From Rhodococcus sp. Leaf247 (GTDB lineage: Bacteria > Actinomycetota > Actinomycetes > Mycobacteriales > Mycobacteriaceae), in the NCBI RefSeq assembly GCF_001426185.1, contig NZ_LMRP01000004.1:539525-603524 (forward strand): DNA of 64,000 nucleotides. The letters run 5' to 3'. The notes below the pieces were generated by a model. It did no database searches. It saw only the letters and a program-made list of their open reading frames with translations, and had not been told where the DNA came from. Of this stretch, positions 1 through 8,707 are shown in pieces. Made by a program: the position numbers and the translations under genes. Position 1 is the stretch's first letter. Each line of letters opens with the position of its first letter.

Positions 1-243
1 CGGTCCGATCCGTCGCATCTGGCGGCGCCGTTCGCCGGGGTGGTCACCCTCACGGTGACGGAGGGGCAGTCGGTGTCGGCGGGGGAGACCGTCGCGACGA
101 TCGAGGCGATGAAGATGGAAGCAGCGGTCACCGCACCGCGGGCGGGCACCGTCACCCGGATCGCGTTGTCTGGTGTCGCCCAGGTCGAGGGCGGAGATTT
201 GATCTGCGTCATCGCCGTCGGGGACACCACCGACCGCTCCTGA
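1..243 (+). CDS. pyc: Biotin carboxyl carrier end of a biotin carboxylase, probably pyruvate carboxylase (5' end outside window)
   Basis: The frame is open from base 1 and stops with TGA at 241-243, leaving about 80 C-terminal residues. They form a biotinyl/lipoyl domain with the biotinylation motif EAMKMEA, whose Lys carries biotin, preceded by HLAAPFAGVV, a typical start of this domain in pyruvate carboxylase. Acyl-CoA carboxylase alpha subunits end in a similar domain, so the choice of pyruvate carboxylase rests on the wording around the motif and is an inference. The next gene is convergent, and no terminator is obvious in the 135-bp gap. Confidence 0.75.
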   Translation, partial: RSDPSHLAAPFAGVVTLTVTEGQSVSAGETVATIEAMKMEAAVTAPRAGTVTRIALSGVAQVEGGDLICVIAVGDTTDRS

Positions 244-378
244 CCCGCGGCGTATTGCAGTCGTTCCGCTCACACAGACAGCAGTTGATAGCCGGACAGT
301 TCAGTCCCACCTCGAGGTGCGCTTCTCGGTATGTGCACCTTCGACTTGCTCGTACACGCGGACTTCGTAGGACGCGCG

Positions 379-3195
379 TCAGCGCCGACCGGGCATTCGA
401 TCTGGACCATGCTGCAGGGCTGCGGTTGCGTCGAGGCGGACGGCGGCGGAGGGGCTCGATGTCAGTATGTGGGCGAGTGTTGCGGTTGCATCGTTGATTG
501 GGGTGCCGCGCAATGCCACTGCGACCATGCGTGACACCAGAGTGCCGCCGTCGGGGTCCAGCAGTCGCGTGAGCAGTAGGTTGGCTGTGTGGTTGTCCTG
601 GCCGGCGACTATCCAGCGTGCGAGGCAGTTTGCCACGACCGCGCGTACCCATGGATCGGCGTCGTGCGCCATGACGGCGAGCGTGTGCATCGCTGCACCC
701 GGTTCCTTTTGCGCCACCACAAGGGCGGCAGCGGCTCGTTGATTCGGGTCTCCTGCCATGAGAGCCCACAGTTCGCGATCCTCGAGAGCGTTCGGGTCGA
801 GTACGCCGAGTGCGGATGCGGCGTCACTTCGTATGTCGGTGCCGCCGAAGAATCGATGCTCCGGTTTCGCTTCGGTCATCAGCGTCTTCAAGAGGGGTGT
901 GATTCTGCCGATCACATCGGCAGGGACGCGGCCTGCATGACGCCGTAGAGCTTGCAGAGGTGCTTTCAGTTGGTGTGTGAAGACCTGGTAGTGCTTCAGC
1001 AGTTGCTCGATCTCGGTCCAGTGCGCGTGGGTCGGGTGCCAGGTGTTGAGGAGTATGAGCGTGCCGGCCGCGCTTCCGTCTCCGAATGTGCCGCGGCCCT
1101 GGTTCAATTCGGTGATCTGTCGGCCGATCCGCTCATCGAGAACACTTGCGAGGCTGTCCACGGTGTGCGCTGGTAGGTCTCGGACGTCGCCGTAGGCCTG
1201 GAGGGCGCCGAGGTCCCCTTCGGCTATCTGGCTCAATAAGTTCGTGCGTCGGTCGGCATCGCGCGATGCGAGTACTTCGATGACAGCTTCTGTGAATTCG
1301 AAGTTGTCAGATGAGCGAAGCGACCTGCTCGATAGAGCAGCGATCCGCGGGGGCGTCCACGCGTCATCGGGGATCGACTGGATGATCTTGGCGTACTCGT
1401 GGGCGACGGATTGGTCGTCGACCTCGGTTGCAGCCACGATCATCGACACCACCTTGTCGACCGTGGTGTGTGACGCGGCTGGTACGACTGCTGCTATCAG
1501 TTCGCGGATGCGACGGACCGAATGGTAGTTGCTGATGATCCTTCCGGATGCGCGCACTGGGTCGGGCAGGATGTCGAGGGCCCACTCGATGCATCGGTCG
1601 GCAGTCGACTCGCTGATGACGTCGGCACCGTGAATGAGGAGCTCCACGCCGGCGTCGAGGGTCGTCCGAGTGACGACGGACAGGTCGAGTGCCTCGGCGG
1701 TGTCTTTTACCGCCGATGTCGGTCCCACGTCCAGTAGGTGGGGCACCGCTAGCTTGATCGCGTCGACGTCCCCGGCGGTGTGCAGTGCTTCGAGCGCAGC
1801 ACGGAGATGTTCGGCGTCGGTGCTCACCGTCGCAGTGCGTTTGGCGAGCTGCGCGAAGGAGAGACGCCACGCGGCATGATCGGCGGCAGCGCCGGCAATC
1901 AGGGACGCCGCGCGAAGGTGGTTCCACGGCTGGCCGCTCACTCTTGCGTCAGCGCCGCGTCTGACTCCCCAACGCGTGAAGGTTTCGTCGGCTGTGTACT
2001 GCAGTCCGGATGCCATGTCCTGTGTGCGCCACCACGATGCATGGGTGTCTCGGTTGGTGATCGCTTCGCCGACGTTCTGGTTCGACCAGTCCGTGAGCTC
2101 GAACATGAGGTTGGTGCCGGCGCCCGCCAGGGCCAGTGCCGTCGGGTCCTGAGGGTGCGTGTGACGCAACGCTTGTGCTGTCACCGCTGATTCTCGGGCT
2201 TCGTCGAGTTGACCGGTGTCGGCCAGACATCTGGCGAGATGCATCGTCAGCCATGCGTGATCGACTGGTGAGGCGTCGTCGTAGGCGAGTGTGCGCCGGA
2301 GCACGTCGAGAGCTTCTGCGGGGTTGCGCTGTTCGATGAGTAGAGCTGCGGTCAGTGCTGTTGCAGCGGCGCGCTCGGCACCCGTGGCCGCGGTGGCAAT
2401 GAGGCTGGACACGCCATGGACCGCGTTGTCGGCTCCAGTGATGACTGCATCGTGGAGTGCGGCGTAGAGCTGCCATTGCCAGTTCGGTGATGTCCTGCAG
2501 TGATCGACGGTAGGAACCAATGAGGATCGCCCGGGTCGTTCCGTCAGGTCGTCTCGCCTCATCTTGATCAGACATGCGATGGCTTCGGGAGCGGTGAGTT
2601 CGGTGGTGTGCAGGTTCGGGTGCGGTGCGACCAGGCGAGGCGTGAGAAGTGCGTACCGCAGCCGGTCATGATGCAGGAGTTGGTGAGCACCGGTCCACGC
2701 GCTGCCCTCCCAATGTGGTGCTAGCCGCCCGGCGGTGGCAATTCGGACGAGCTCGTCCACGGTGCTCGGTGCGAGTGGGTTCGTCCGAGGGATCAGGATC
2801 TTGTAGCCGTTACCCGTCGAGGTGACGTTCGCTTCGGTGACGTGCACCCAGGTGGACTGCCCGGTGTCGGGGTCGTGCAGAACGATGATGTGCGGCACCT
2901 GATGGTTGAGCCAGTAGTCGAAGTGGTCACCGTCCGACTCGCGGAACCACCATCCGTCGACGGCCCCATCATCATTACGGGCAGTCGAATAGAACTGTGT
3001 GATGCCCGACTTGACCTGAACGCCGAGCAGCGACCCGAGATCCCAACGTCGAGAATCTCGCGCGGCGACCCACAGGTCGGTTCCGAGGTCGTGTTCGGTG
3101 GGGTTGGGCGCTACTCCCCAACCCAACGCGACGAATTGCTGTGCAACCGCCAGCTCGCCGGCGGAGCCTGTCAATCCGTTTTCGCTAGCACGCAT
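379..3195 (-). CDS. DUF4365 nuclease-like protein with large helical-repeat C-terminus, candidate defence protein
   Basis: The ATG at 3195 gives 938 residues. An upstream in-frame start at 3399 would add 68 low-complexity residues that run into the repeat element, so I prefer 3195. Residues ~8-150 match the DUF4365 pattern: Glu14, Asp36/Asp40, then a QVK strand at 60-62. These are the spaced acidic/Lys residues of the PD-(D/E)XK restriction-endonuclease fold. The rest is mainly short helical repeats: TPR-like around 300-400 and HEAT-like near the C-terminus. No membrane segment or signal peptide is visible. DUF4365 proteins often occur among anti-phage and mobile genes; a defence role here is inferred from domain and position. 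The gene stands alone, opposite to the preceding carboxylase and close to repeat copy 1, and looks somewhat less GC-rich than the catabolic genes. Confidence 0.7.
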   Translation of the reverse strand: MRASENGLTGSAGELAVAQQFVALGWGVAPNPTEHDLGTDLWVAARDSRRWDLGSLLGVQVKSGITQFYSTARNDDGAVDGWWFRESDGDHFDYWLNHQVPHIIVLHDPDTGQSTWVHVTEANVTSTGNGYKILIPRTNPLAPSTVDELVRIATAGRLAPHWEGSAWTGAHQLLHHDRLRYALLTPRLVAPHPNLHTTELTAPEAIACLIKMRRDDLTERPGRSSLVPTVDHCRTSPNWQWQLYAALHDAVITGADNAVHGVSSLIATAATGAERAAATALTAALLIEQRNPAEALDVLRRTLAYDDASPVDHAWLTMHLARCLADTGQLDEARESAVTAQALRHTHPQDPTALALAGAGTNLMFELTDWSNQNVGEAITNRDTHASWWRTQDMASGLQYTADETFTRWGVRRGADARVSGQPWNHLRAASLIAGAAADHAAWRLSFAQLAKRTATVSTDAEHLRAALEALHTAGDVDAIKLAVPHLLDVGPTSAVKDTAEALDLSVVTRTTLDAGVELLIHGADVISESTADRCIEWALDILPDPVRASGRIISNYHSVRRIRELIAAVVPAASHTTVDKVVSMIVAATEVDDQSVAHEYAKIIQSIPDDAWTPPRIAALSSRSLRSSDNFEFTEAVIEVLASRDADRRTNLLSQIAEGDLGALQAYGDVRDLPAHTVDSLASVLDERIGRQITELNQGRGTFGDGSAAGTLILLNTWHPTHAHWTEIEQLLKHYQVFTHQLKAPLQALRRHAGRVPADVIGRITPLLKTLMTEAKPEHRFFGGTDIRSDAASALGVLDPNALEDRELWALMAGDPNQRAAAALVVAQKEPGAAMHTLAVMAHDADPWVRAVVANCLARWIVAGQDNHTANLLLTRLLDPDGGTLVSRMVAVALRGTPINDATATLAHILTSSPSAAVRLDATAALQHGPDRMPGRR

Positions 3196-3559
3196 CGTGG
3201 TCCGCCCGCCATCGTCGTGGTCTCCGTTGCGACGAGCATGCCAGCCGGATCCGACAAAGCCCCCACGCACACAAGTCGGTTTCGAAGCCGCGTCGGGGAA
3301 CCCAAGCCCAATTTCATCGTTCGAGGGAAGCGGATCGAGCGCCGTAATCGGATCAGACCGCCGCCACAGAAGGCGACGGTGGGAACGATTGGCGGGCACT
3401 CGACACTCCGCGGGCCACTCATCACTTATTCATGACTTTCATTCCGGACTTACCCGGGCCATGGTGATCCCGTATGGTCATGCGACTCTTAATCCACGCT
3501 GGTCACATGGTCTTTCGTGGTCTCACTTGGATTCCTTGGCTTGGCCGGGCATAGTCACT

Positions 3560-3592
3560 GGGTCCGGGGTTCGAGTCCCTGTGGGCGCACCA
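3560..3592 (+). other. tRNA 3' half remnant (T-arm, acceptor strand, CCA)
   Basis: The segment reads as a T-arm (cgggg-TTCGAGT-ccctg) followed by tgggcgc and ACCA, exactly what the 3' end of a tRNA looks like. A matching 5' half is missing: the bases 70-80 nt upstream cannot pair with the acceptor strand. A Lys(CTT)-like anticodon loop lies about 70 bp further upstream than it should. It is therefore a fragment rather than a functional tRNA, as often left at integration sites. The same 33 bases recur at 23746-23778. Confidence 0.6.
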
Positions 3593-3594
3593 AA

Positions 3595-3634
3595 AAGGGC
3601 CCCTGATCTGCGGTGATGCTGATCAGGGGCCCTT
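3595..3634 (+). terminator. Strong hairpin terminator following the tRNA-like 3' end
   Basis: A perfect 14-bp stem (aagggcccctgatc / gatcaggggccctt) encloses a 12-nt loop. A-rich bases precede it and ctggttt follows. The stem is identical in the second copy (23781-23820) while the loop has changed, which shows selection on the structure or a recent shared origin. Confidence 0.7.
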
Positions 3635-3805
3635 CTGGTTTGGGTGGCACTCACTACTTATTCATGACTTTCAACTCGAAACTCACTCTTTCGGGCCTTC
3701 TCGGCGAGATCGGGCGATGCATTGCGCCTGGTCAGGCGGCTGCATAATTTTCTGTTCTGGGTCCAATAGACCGTTGGAATAAGAGTCGAGTAGCCATGGG
3801 CGTCC

Positions 3806-4242
3806 AGCACCGTCTCGACCGCCAGCTAACTCGCGCGCGCACATCGGAACGTTACGAGTCGTGCCGAACAGCACCCACCGGGCAGCCAAGGCGGCGGCTC
3901 CCCATTAAGGGTGGCTTGGTTCTCGTGTGCTCGATGGACGACTGAAATGCCATGGCGATGCGTGTCGCGACGAGGCTCTCGCGGTGATGGCGGTGATGGC
4001 GGTGATGGCGGTGATGGCGGTGATGGCGGTGATGCGGTTCGCGTACCGCTGGATTGTTGGTTTTTGAGGTTGCACGCGGCGCCACGCGCCTACGGAGACC
4101 CCAAAACCAAAACGACAATCATTGCCGATGCGTTTTGTCAGCTTAAGGAATCTTGTTGATACGGGTGCGAAGCGGGCGTCCCCACCAACTACTGCGTATC
4201 AACTCGTTCTCCTGCACCTGCCAGTTGTAGCGACTGCTGGAG
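3806..4242. other. Gene-free spacer with a 9-bp minisatellite
   Basis: There is no convincing coding frame here. The only structure is a tandem array of the 9-mer ggtgatggc (five perfect units from 3983 to 4027, then a broken one to 4035). The 437-bp stretch looks less GC-rich than the flanking genes. Confidence 0.6.
3983..4035. repeat. 9-bp tandem repeat, about 5.8 units
   Basis: Five head-to-tail copies of ggtgatggc plus a partial sixth. The array would code for Gly-Asp-Gly on one strand and His/Arg-rich peptide on the other, but neither frame sits in a gene. It is probably a slippage-prone microsatellite. Confidence 0.85.
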
Positions 4243-5307
4243 TCAGGTCAAAAATTTCGTTGGCACTGGAGCTTCCGTGCTACTTCTGATGATCAATTCT
4301 GGTTCTAGCAGGACCGGTTCCGGCTCCCTTCCCGCGAGGACATCAAGCAACAGGCCAAGCGAACGGCGGCCCATCTCGTGCATGGGGGACCGGACAGTGG
4401 TCAGAGGAACTGCTCCACCCTCAGCCAGGGGTGTGTCGTTGTAACCCACCATCGCCACGTCGTCCGGCACGCGAATTCCCCTATCGCGCAACGCGCCGAA
4501 GGCGCCGAGGGCGGCGAAGTCGTTCGTGGCGAAGATTGCTTCGGGAAGTGGTCCCGAGGCCAGAAGCTGATCGATCGCGGCTCGCCCACCAGCTGGATCG
4601 AAGCCCGAGTAAACGATTCGCTCAAGCGGTACATGAAGGCCGTTGTCGGCGAGAGCTTCCACCAGCCCCCGCGTGCGGTCCCGGGCAGTCGATGCGAAGG
4701 GCAGTCCGGCCAGTACCGCAACGTCTCGCCGACCGGTATCGACAAGATGTTGCCCGACGAGGCGACCACCCTTGAAGTCGTCGGTCGTCACCGAGGGGTA
4801 GCTCCCGGATCGTCGAGAGGTCAGCGTGAACTTGAGTCCGCGGGCGTGGACTTCGTCTAGGAAGACGTGGTCGAGGTGCGCGTCGCCGTAAATCAGCCCG
4901 TCCACGCGGCGATCGATCATCATCTGGGTGCGTTCGCGTTGCAACTCGACGAGGTCTCGGGAGTTCGTGACGAAGGTCGACAGACCTACTTCTGTCGCGG
5001 CCTCCTCGATTCCCTCATAGATGGTGGCGAGCACGTAGTCCTGCAGGCGCGGCACGAGCACGCCGATCAGGCCTGACCTGCGAGTCCGAAGGCTCGACGC
5101 CTGAGGGTTAGGCGAGTAACCCGTTTCTTCTGCATAGCTTCTGATGCGGGCGACAGTGTCCGGCGAACCCCATCGCGACGCCGCGTCGCCCCGCGAGTTG
5201 AGGACCCGGGACACAGTGGACGGGCTGACGCCGAGCTCGGTGGCGATCATGCGTAGCGTCACCGGCCCCCGCCGCGCAGGCTCTGGGCAATTCTCCTCCG
5301 TGCTCAC
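4243..5307 (-). CDS. LacI-family transcriptional regulator
   Basis: With the GTG at 5307 the protein has 354 residues, the usual LacI size. The upstream ATG at 5349 would add 14 residues and lie inside the operator region. An N-terminal helix-turn-helix is clear (VTLRMIATELGVSPSTVSRV), followed by a periplasmic-binding-protein-like effector domain (GLIGVLVPRL..., DGLIYGDAH, AIFATNDFAALG, VGYNDTPLAEG). It is divergent from the asparaginase operon. The 109-bp gap holds three LacI-style operator boxes, so it probably represses that operon and itself. The ligand is unknown; an imide, amide or amino-acid derivative would fit the neighbours. Confidence 0.9.
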   Translation of the reverse strand: MSTEENCPEPARRGPVTLRMIATELGVSPSTVSRVLNSRGDAASRWGSPDTVARIRSYAEETGYSPNPQASSLRTRRSGLIGVLVPRLQDYVLATIYEGIEEAATEVGLSTFVTNSRDLVELQRERTQMMIDRRVDGLIYGDAHLDHVFLDEVHARGLKFTLTSRRSGSYPSVTTDDFKGGRLVGQHLVDTGRRDVAVLAGLPFASTARDRTRGLVEALADNGLHVPLERIVYSGFDPAGGRAAIDQLLASGPLPEAIFATNDFAALGAFGALRDRGIRVPDDVAMVGYNDTPLAEGGAVPLTTVRSPMHEMGRRSLGLLLDVLAGREPEPVLLEPELIIRSSTEAPVPTKFLT

Positions 5308-5350
5308 ACGGCGAGCGTACCGAACAACCCATGTTACGAACTGGTTCACA

Positions 5351-5395
5351 CAAACGTTTGACCAAAGTTACACAAACGATTGCGTCAAACGATTG
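5351..5395. promoter_or_regulatory. LacI-type operator boxes between regulator and asparaginase operon
   Basis: A perfect palindrome CAAACGTTTG lies at 5351-5360, and two near-palindromic boxes CAAACGATTG lie at 5373-5382 and 5386-5395. The central CG in an AT-rich inverted repeat is the hallmark of LacI-family operators. The boxes are 22 and 13 bp apart and end 21 bp before the asparaginase ATG. Confidence 0.7.
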
Positions 5396-5416
5396 TGTCG
5401 TGCTTCACTACCTCAC

Positions 5417-6418
5417 ATGCAGTCACGAATCGCCGTCATCGCCACCGGCGGCACCATCGCATCGACGACCACAACCGGGGGCGTCGTGGCCAGCCGCACC
5501 GCCTCCGCACTCGTCGACGAACTCGATGTCTCGGGGGTTGTCATCGAGACTGTCGACCTGATGACGGTGGGTTCCTACAACCTGACCTTCGAACATCTGA
5601 GATCAATCAGCGACTGCGTCGCCGAACTGCTCGCCCGTGAGGTCGACCCCGTCGACGGCATCGTGATCACGCACGGCACCGACACACTCGAGGAAACGGC
5701 GATCCTCCTCGATCTGGTCCACGACGACCCGCGCGCAGTGGTCATGACCGGCGCCCAACGCGCCCACGACGCACTCGACGGCGACGGTCCACGCAATCTG
5801 AGAGATGCGATCGATGTCGCGGCGTCACCCGACGCGCGCGATCTCGGCGTCCTCGTGGTCTTCGCGGGCGACGTACTGGCAGCACGTGGCACACGCAAAT
5901 TGCACACCACGGCGCTCGCCGCCTTCGGTTCCACTGCGCATGGGGGCATTGGAACCGTCGGCGGCGGCCAAGTGTGTGTCACGTCGGTTCCGCGCCGCCC
6001 CAAGCCATTGGCGCGGCCGACCGCGCAGTTCGACACCACACGCGTCGACCTGGTGGAGATGTACCTCGGCGCCGACGGCGTCTTCGTGAATGCGGCCGTC
6101 GCCGCGGGCGCTGCGGGGATCGTCCTTGCAGGAACAGGAGTCGGCAACGCGAACGAGTCCGTCACCAGAACGGTGACAGAGGCGCTGGCGACCGGCATCG
6201 TCGTGGTCCTGTCCACCCGGGTGCCGGAAGGCCCCGTCGCCGGCGTCTACGGCAACGGCGGGGGTGCCGACCTGATCGCGGCCGGAGTCCCCGCAGCGTC
6301 GGGATTACCTGCAACCCAACTTCGAATCCTTCTGGCGCTCTGGCTCTCTCAACGCCACGATCGGTCCGAGGCACCCCAGTCCGCGATCGACATCTACTCA
6401 GACAACAAGGAGCTCTGA
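5417..6418 (+). CDS. L-asparaginase / short-chain amidase of the asparaginase family
   Basis: The protein has 333 residues from the ATG at 5417, where family similarity begins; upstream frames run through the operators. The first catalytic motif TGGTIA is at residues 10-15 and the second, THGTDT, at about 85-91. The C-terminal domain ([13 protein letters not shown]..., [10 protein letters not shown]) also fits. The family hydrolyses asparagine to aspartate and ammonia. With a cyclic-imide-hydrolase-type gene 4 bp downstream, it might instead hydrolyse a half-amide such as succinamate (inference). No signal peptide is visible, so it is probably cytoplasmic. It is the first gene of the LacI-controlled operon. 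Confidence 0.85.
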   Translation: MQSRIAVIATGGTIASTTTTGGVVASRTASALVDELDVSGVVIETVDLMTVGSYNLTFEHLRSISDCVAELLAREVDPVDGIVITHGTDTLEETAILLDLVHDDPRAVVMTGAQRAHDALDGDGPRNLRDAIDVAASPDARDLGVLVVFAGDVLAARGTRKLHTTALAAFGSTAHGGIGTVGGGQVCVTSVPRRPKPLARPTAQFDTTRVDLVEMYLGADGVFVNAAVAAGAAGIVLAGTGVGNANESVTRTVTEALATGIVVVLSTRVPEGPVAGVYGNGGGADLIAAGVPAASGLPATQLRILLALWLSQRHDRSEAPQSAIDIYSDNKEL

Positions 6419-6422
6419 CCTC

Positions 6423-7301
6423 ATGGCCAAGGAAATTTTCGTCGCGTTCGGTATCGATGTCGACGCCGTCGGTGGTTGGCTCGGTTCGTACGGCGGTGAG
6501 AACTCACCAGGCGACATCTCGCGGGGAGTGTTCGCCGGCGAGGTGGGCGTCCCCCGACTGAACAACCTTCTGAAGAAGTACGACCTGCCGGCGACGTGGT
6601 TCTGGCCCGGCCACTCTGTGGAGACCTTCCCGGAACAGTTCGACGCCGTCGTCGCGAGCGGTCACGAGATCGGGGTGCACGGATACAGCCACGAGAACCC
6701 CATTGCGATGTCCCGCCAACAAGAATCCGACATTCTCGACCACTGCCTGGATCTCATCACCACCCGATCGGGTAACCGCCCCACGGGGTACGTCGCGCCG
6801 TGGTGGGAGTTCAGCAAGGTCACCAACGAACTGCTCGTCGAGCGCAACATCACCTACGACCACTCCCTTATGCACCGCGACTTCGAGCCGTACTACGTGC
6901 GGGTCGAGGATTCGTGGACGGCGATCGACTACGACAAGCCCGCGGCCGCGTGGATGAAGCCCTACATCCGCGGCACCGAGACCGACCTGGTCGAAATTCC
7001 GGCCAATTGGTACCTCGACGACCTGCCTCCGATGATGTTCATCAAAGGCAGTCCCAACAGCCACGGATTCGTCAATCCCCGTCACCTCGAAGAGATGTGG
7101 CGAGACCAGTTCGACTGGGTCTACCGGGAGAGCGAGTACGCCGTCTTCACCTTCACCATCCACCCCGATGTCGCCGGCAGACCGCAAGTGCTGCTCATGC
7201 TCGAGCGGCTCATCGAACACATCAACAAGCACGACGGCGTGACCTGGACGAACTTCAATTCTATCGCCGAAGACTTCAAGCACCGCTCGCCGCGCACCTG
7301 A
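6423..7301 (+). CDS. NodB-fold hydrolase of the polysaccharide deacetylase family, probable cyclic imide hydrolase
   Basis: The protein has 292 residues. The ribosome site aaggag lies inside the end of the asparaginase gene, so the two are coupled. NodB-type metal motifs are present: FGIDVDAV (residues ~9-16) and [13 protein letters not shown] (~82-94), plus GYVAPWWEF and a late TIHPDV. Bacterial imidases of ~293 aa belong to this family and open succinimide, maleimide or glutarimide to the half-amide; PuuE-type allantoinases are also related. Length, lack of a signal peptide and wording ([15 protein letters not shown]) favour imidase over a wall-polysaccharide deacetylase. This assignment is from memory of the family. 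Confidence 0.75.
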   Translation: MAKEIFVAFGIDVDAVGGWLGSYGGENSPGDISRGVFAGEVGVPRLNNLLKKYDLPATWFWPGHSVETFPEQFDAVVASGHEIGVHGYSHENPIAMSRQQESDILDHCLDLITTRSGNRPTGYVAPWWEFSKVTNELLVERNITYDHSLMHRDFEPYYVRVEDSWTAIDYDKPAAAWMKPYIRGTETDLVEIPANWYLDDLPPMMFIKGSPNSHGFVNPRHLEEMWRDQFDWVYRESEYAVFTFTIHPDVAGRPQVLLMLERLIEHINKHDGVTWTNFNSIAEDFKHRSPRT

Positions 7302-7342
7302 CTCGATCACCCCGAACCGCACCTCGACAGAAAGACTGGACA

Positions 7343-8707
7343 ATGTCCGAAACCACCCCTGGACCGGCCGCCGGCCTCCGGCGCGTCACCGGCAAGGAAA
7401 CCCGCCGCGCATCGGGAATCGCGTTCTTCGCGTGGACCGTCGCCGTCTACGACTTCATCCTCTTCGGCACACTCCTGCCACGCATCGAAGAATCCTTCGG
7501 CTGGACCACCAGCCACGCACTCCTCGTCTCGACACTCGTGAGCGTCGGCACCGCGGTCGTCGTCCTCCTCGTGGGACCACTCGTCGACAAACTGGGCCGC
7601 CGCAAGGGCATGATCATCTCGGTCGCAGGCACCGCGGCATCGTCCGCGGCCACCGCGGCCACCGTCGGTGCAGCATCGCTGATCGGCGTCCGCGCTATCA
7701 GCGGGCTCGGACTCGCCGAGCAGTCGGTCAACGCCACCTACCTCAACGAACTCTACGACGTGACCGAAGACGAGAAGATCAAGAAGCGCCGCGGTTTCGT
7801 CTACTCGATGGTCCAGACGGGCTGGCCCGCCGGAGCTCTCCTCGCAGCCGGGTTTGTAGCCATCGTCACCGCAATCTTCGGGGCCGAGTCGTGGCGCATC
7901 GTGTTCCTGCTAGCCACGATCCCCGCGGTGATCGTGGCCCTGGTGTGCCGCACCCTGAAGGAGAGCCCGCAGTTCGAGGCCCAGCACACGGTCAAGCAGC
8001 TGCGCAAAGCGGGAAGAAACGACGAGGCCGACGCTCTCGCGTCTAGCACGGCGACGGTCGAGCAGACCGCAGCACCGTTCAAGCGCATCTTCACCGGGCG
8101 ACACCTGCGCAACACGGTCGTGTTCTCCTTCGCCTGGCTGTTCAACTGGTTCGCCATCCAGACCTTCTCGGTCCTGGGAACGACTGTGCTGGAGACAGGC
8201 AAGGGCATCGACGCCTCGAGCACGCTGATCCTCGTCGTCCTGTCCAACCTCGTCGCCGTCGCCGGGTACCTCGCGCACGGGTGGGCCGGAGATCGCTTCG
8301 GGCGCCGCCCGACCATCGCTGTGGGGTGGACCCTGTCGGGGTTGTTCTTCGCCGCGATGCTCCTCGGACCGTCCAGCCAGATCTTCGTTCTCGTCACGTA
8401 CATGATGGGACTGTTCTTCCTCCTCGGCCCCTACGCCGCGATCCTGTTCTTCCAAGCCGAGTGCTTCGATACTGACTGCCGTGCAACGGGTTCGGCGTTC
8501 ATCGGCGCCATGTCCCAACCCGGCGCTATCATCGCCGGCTTCATCCTCACCGGCCTCACCGCATCGTCGATCGGGTACTCCACCGCCGCCCTGGCAGTCG
8601 GCGCGGTCGGCGCGATAGTGTCCGCCGGAGTCGTCCTGTTCGCCAAACCGGTCGTCGACGACACCCCGTCGATCATCTCGACCCCTGCAGTGGGTGTGCG
8701 CTCATGA
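7343..8707 (+). CDS. MFS transporter, metabolite:H+ symporter type
   Basis: The 454-residue protein has about 12 hydrophobic segments and the MFS loop motif DKLGRRKG between TM2 and TM3, repeated in the second half as GDRFGRRP. A cytoplasmic loop with conserved Glu/Arg ([17 protein letters not shown]) and the long central loop resemble small carboxylate/aromatic-acid symporters. It probably imports the substrate or an intermediate of the surrounding catabolic operon. The start at 7343 agrees with the onset of similarity; its last codons overlap the next gene (ATGA at 8704). Confidence 0.85.
   Translation: MSETTPGPAAGLRRVTGKETRRASGIAFFAWTVAVYDFILFGTLLPRIEESFGWTTSHALLVSTLVSVGTAVVVLLVGPLVDKLGRRKGMIISVAGTAASSAATAATVGAASLIGVRAISGLGLAEQSVNATYLNELYDVTEDEKIKKRRGFVYSMVQTGWPAGALLAAGFVAIVTAIFGAESWRIVFLLATIPAVIVALVCRTLKESPQFEAQHTVKQLRKAGRNDEADALASSTATVEQTAAPFKRIFTGRHLRNTVVFSFAWLFNWFAIQTFSVLGTTVLETGKGIDASSTLILVVLSNLVAVAGYLAHGWAGDRFGRRPTIAVGWTLSGLFFAAMLLGPSSQIFVLVTYMMGLFFLLGPYAAILFFQAECFDTDCRATGSAFIGAMSQPGAIIAGFILTGLTASSIGYSTAALAVGAVGAIVSAGVVLFAKPVVDDTPSIISTPAVGVRS

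Larger units (their letters stand above)
3391..3805. repeat. Long direct repeat, copy 1 (partner 23577-23991)
   Basis: This stretch aligns without any gap to 23577-23991 at a constant offset of 20186 bp. Identity is near complete in the core (about 3547-3640) and in two 18-bp flanking motifs, and lower elsewhere. It contains an 18-bp motif at 3424-3441, a Lys-type anticodon-loop-like string (gactcttaatc) at ~3484, a tRNA 3' end at 3560-3592, a 14-bp-stem terminator at 3595-3634, and the 18-bp motif again at 3656-3673. It may be a tRNA-derived attachment site or the remnant of an integrative element. No integrase gene is present in the window. Confidence 0.85.

Noticed and set aside
3196-3399. 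N-terminal extension of the DUF4365 protein
   Set aside because: It would run into the repeat element and has shadow-like composition; the ATG at 3195 lies just before the domain.
2842-3435. Plus-strand open frame opposite the DUF4365 gene
   Set aside because: It is antisense to a well-supported protein, has no domain similarity and shows non-coding composition.
3517-3592. Complete tRNA gene at the repeat core
   Set aside because: The 3' half is perfect, but the bases where the 5' acceptor and D-arm should be do not pair. The Lys-type anticodon string is ~70 bp out of register, and the second copy has the same defect.
3983-4035. CRISPR-like array
   Set aside because: The units are 9 bp with no spacers; it is a simple tandem repeat.
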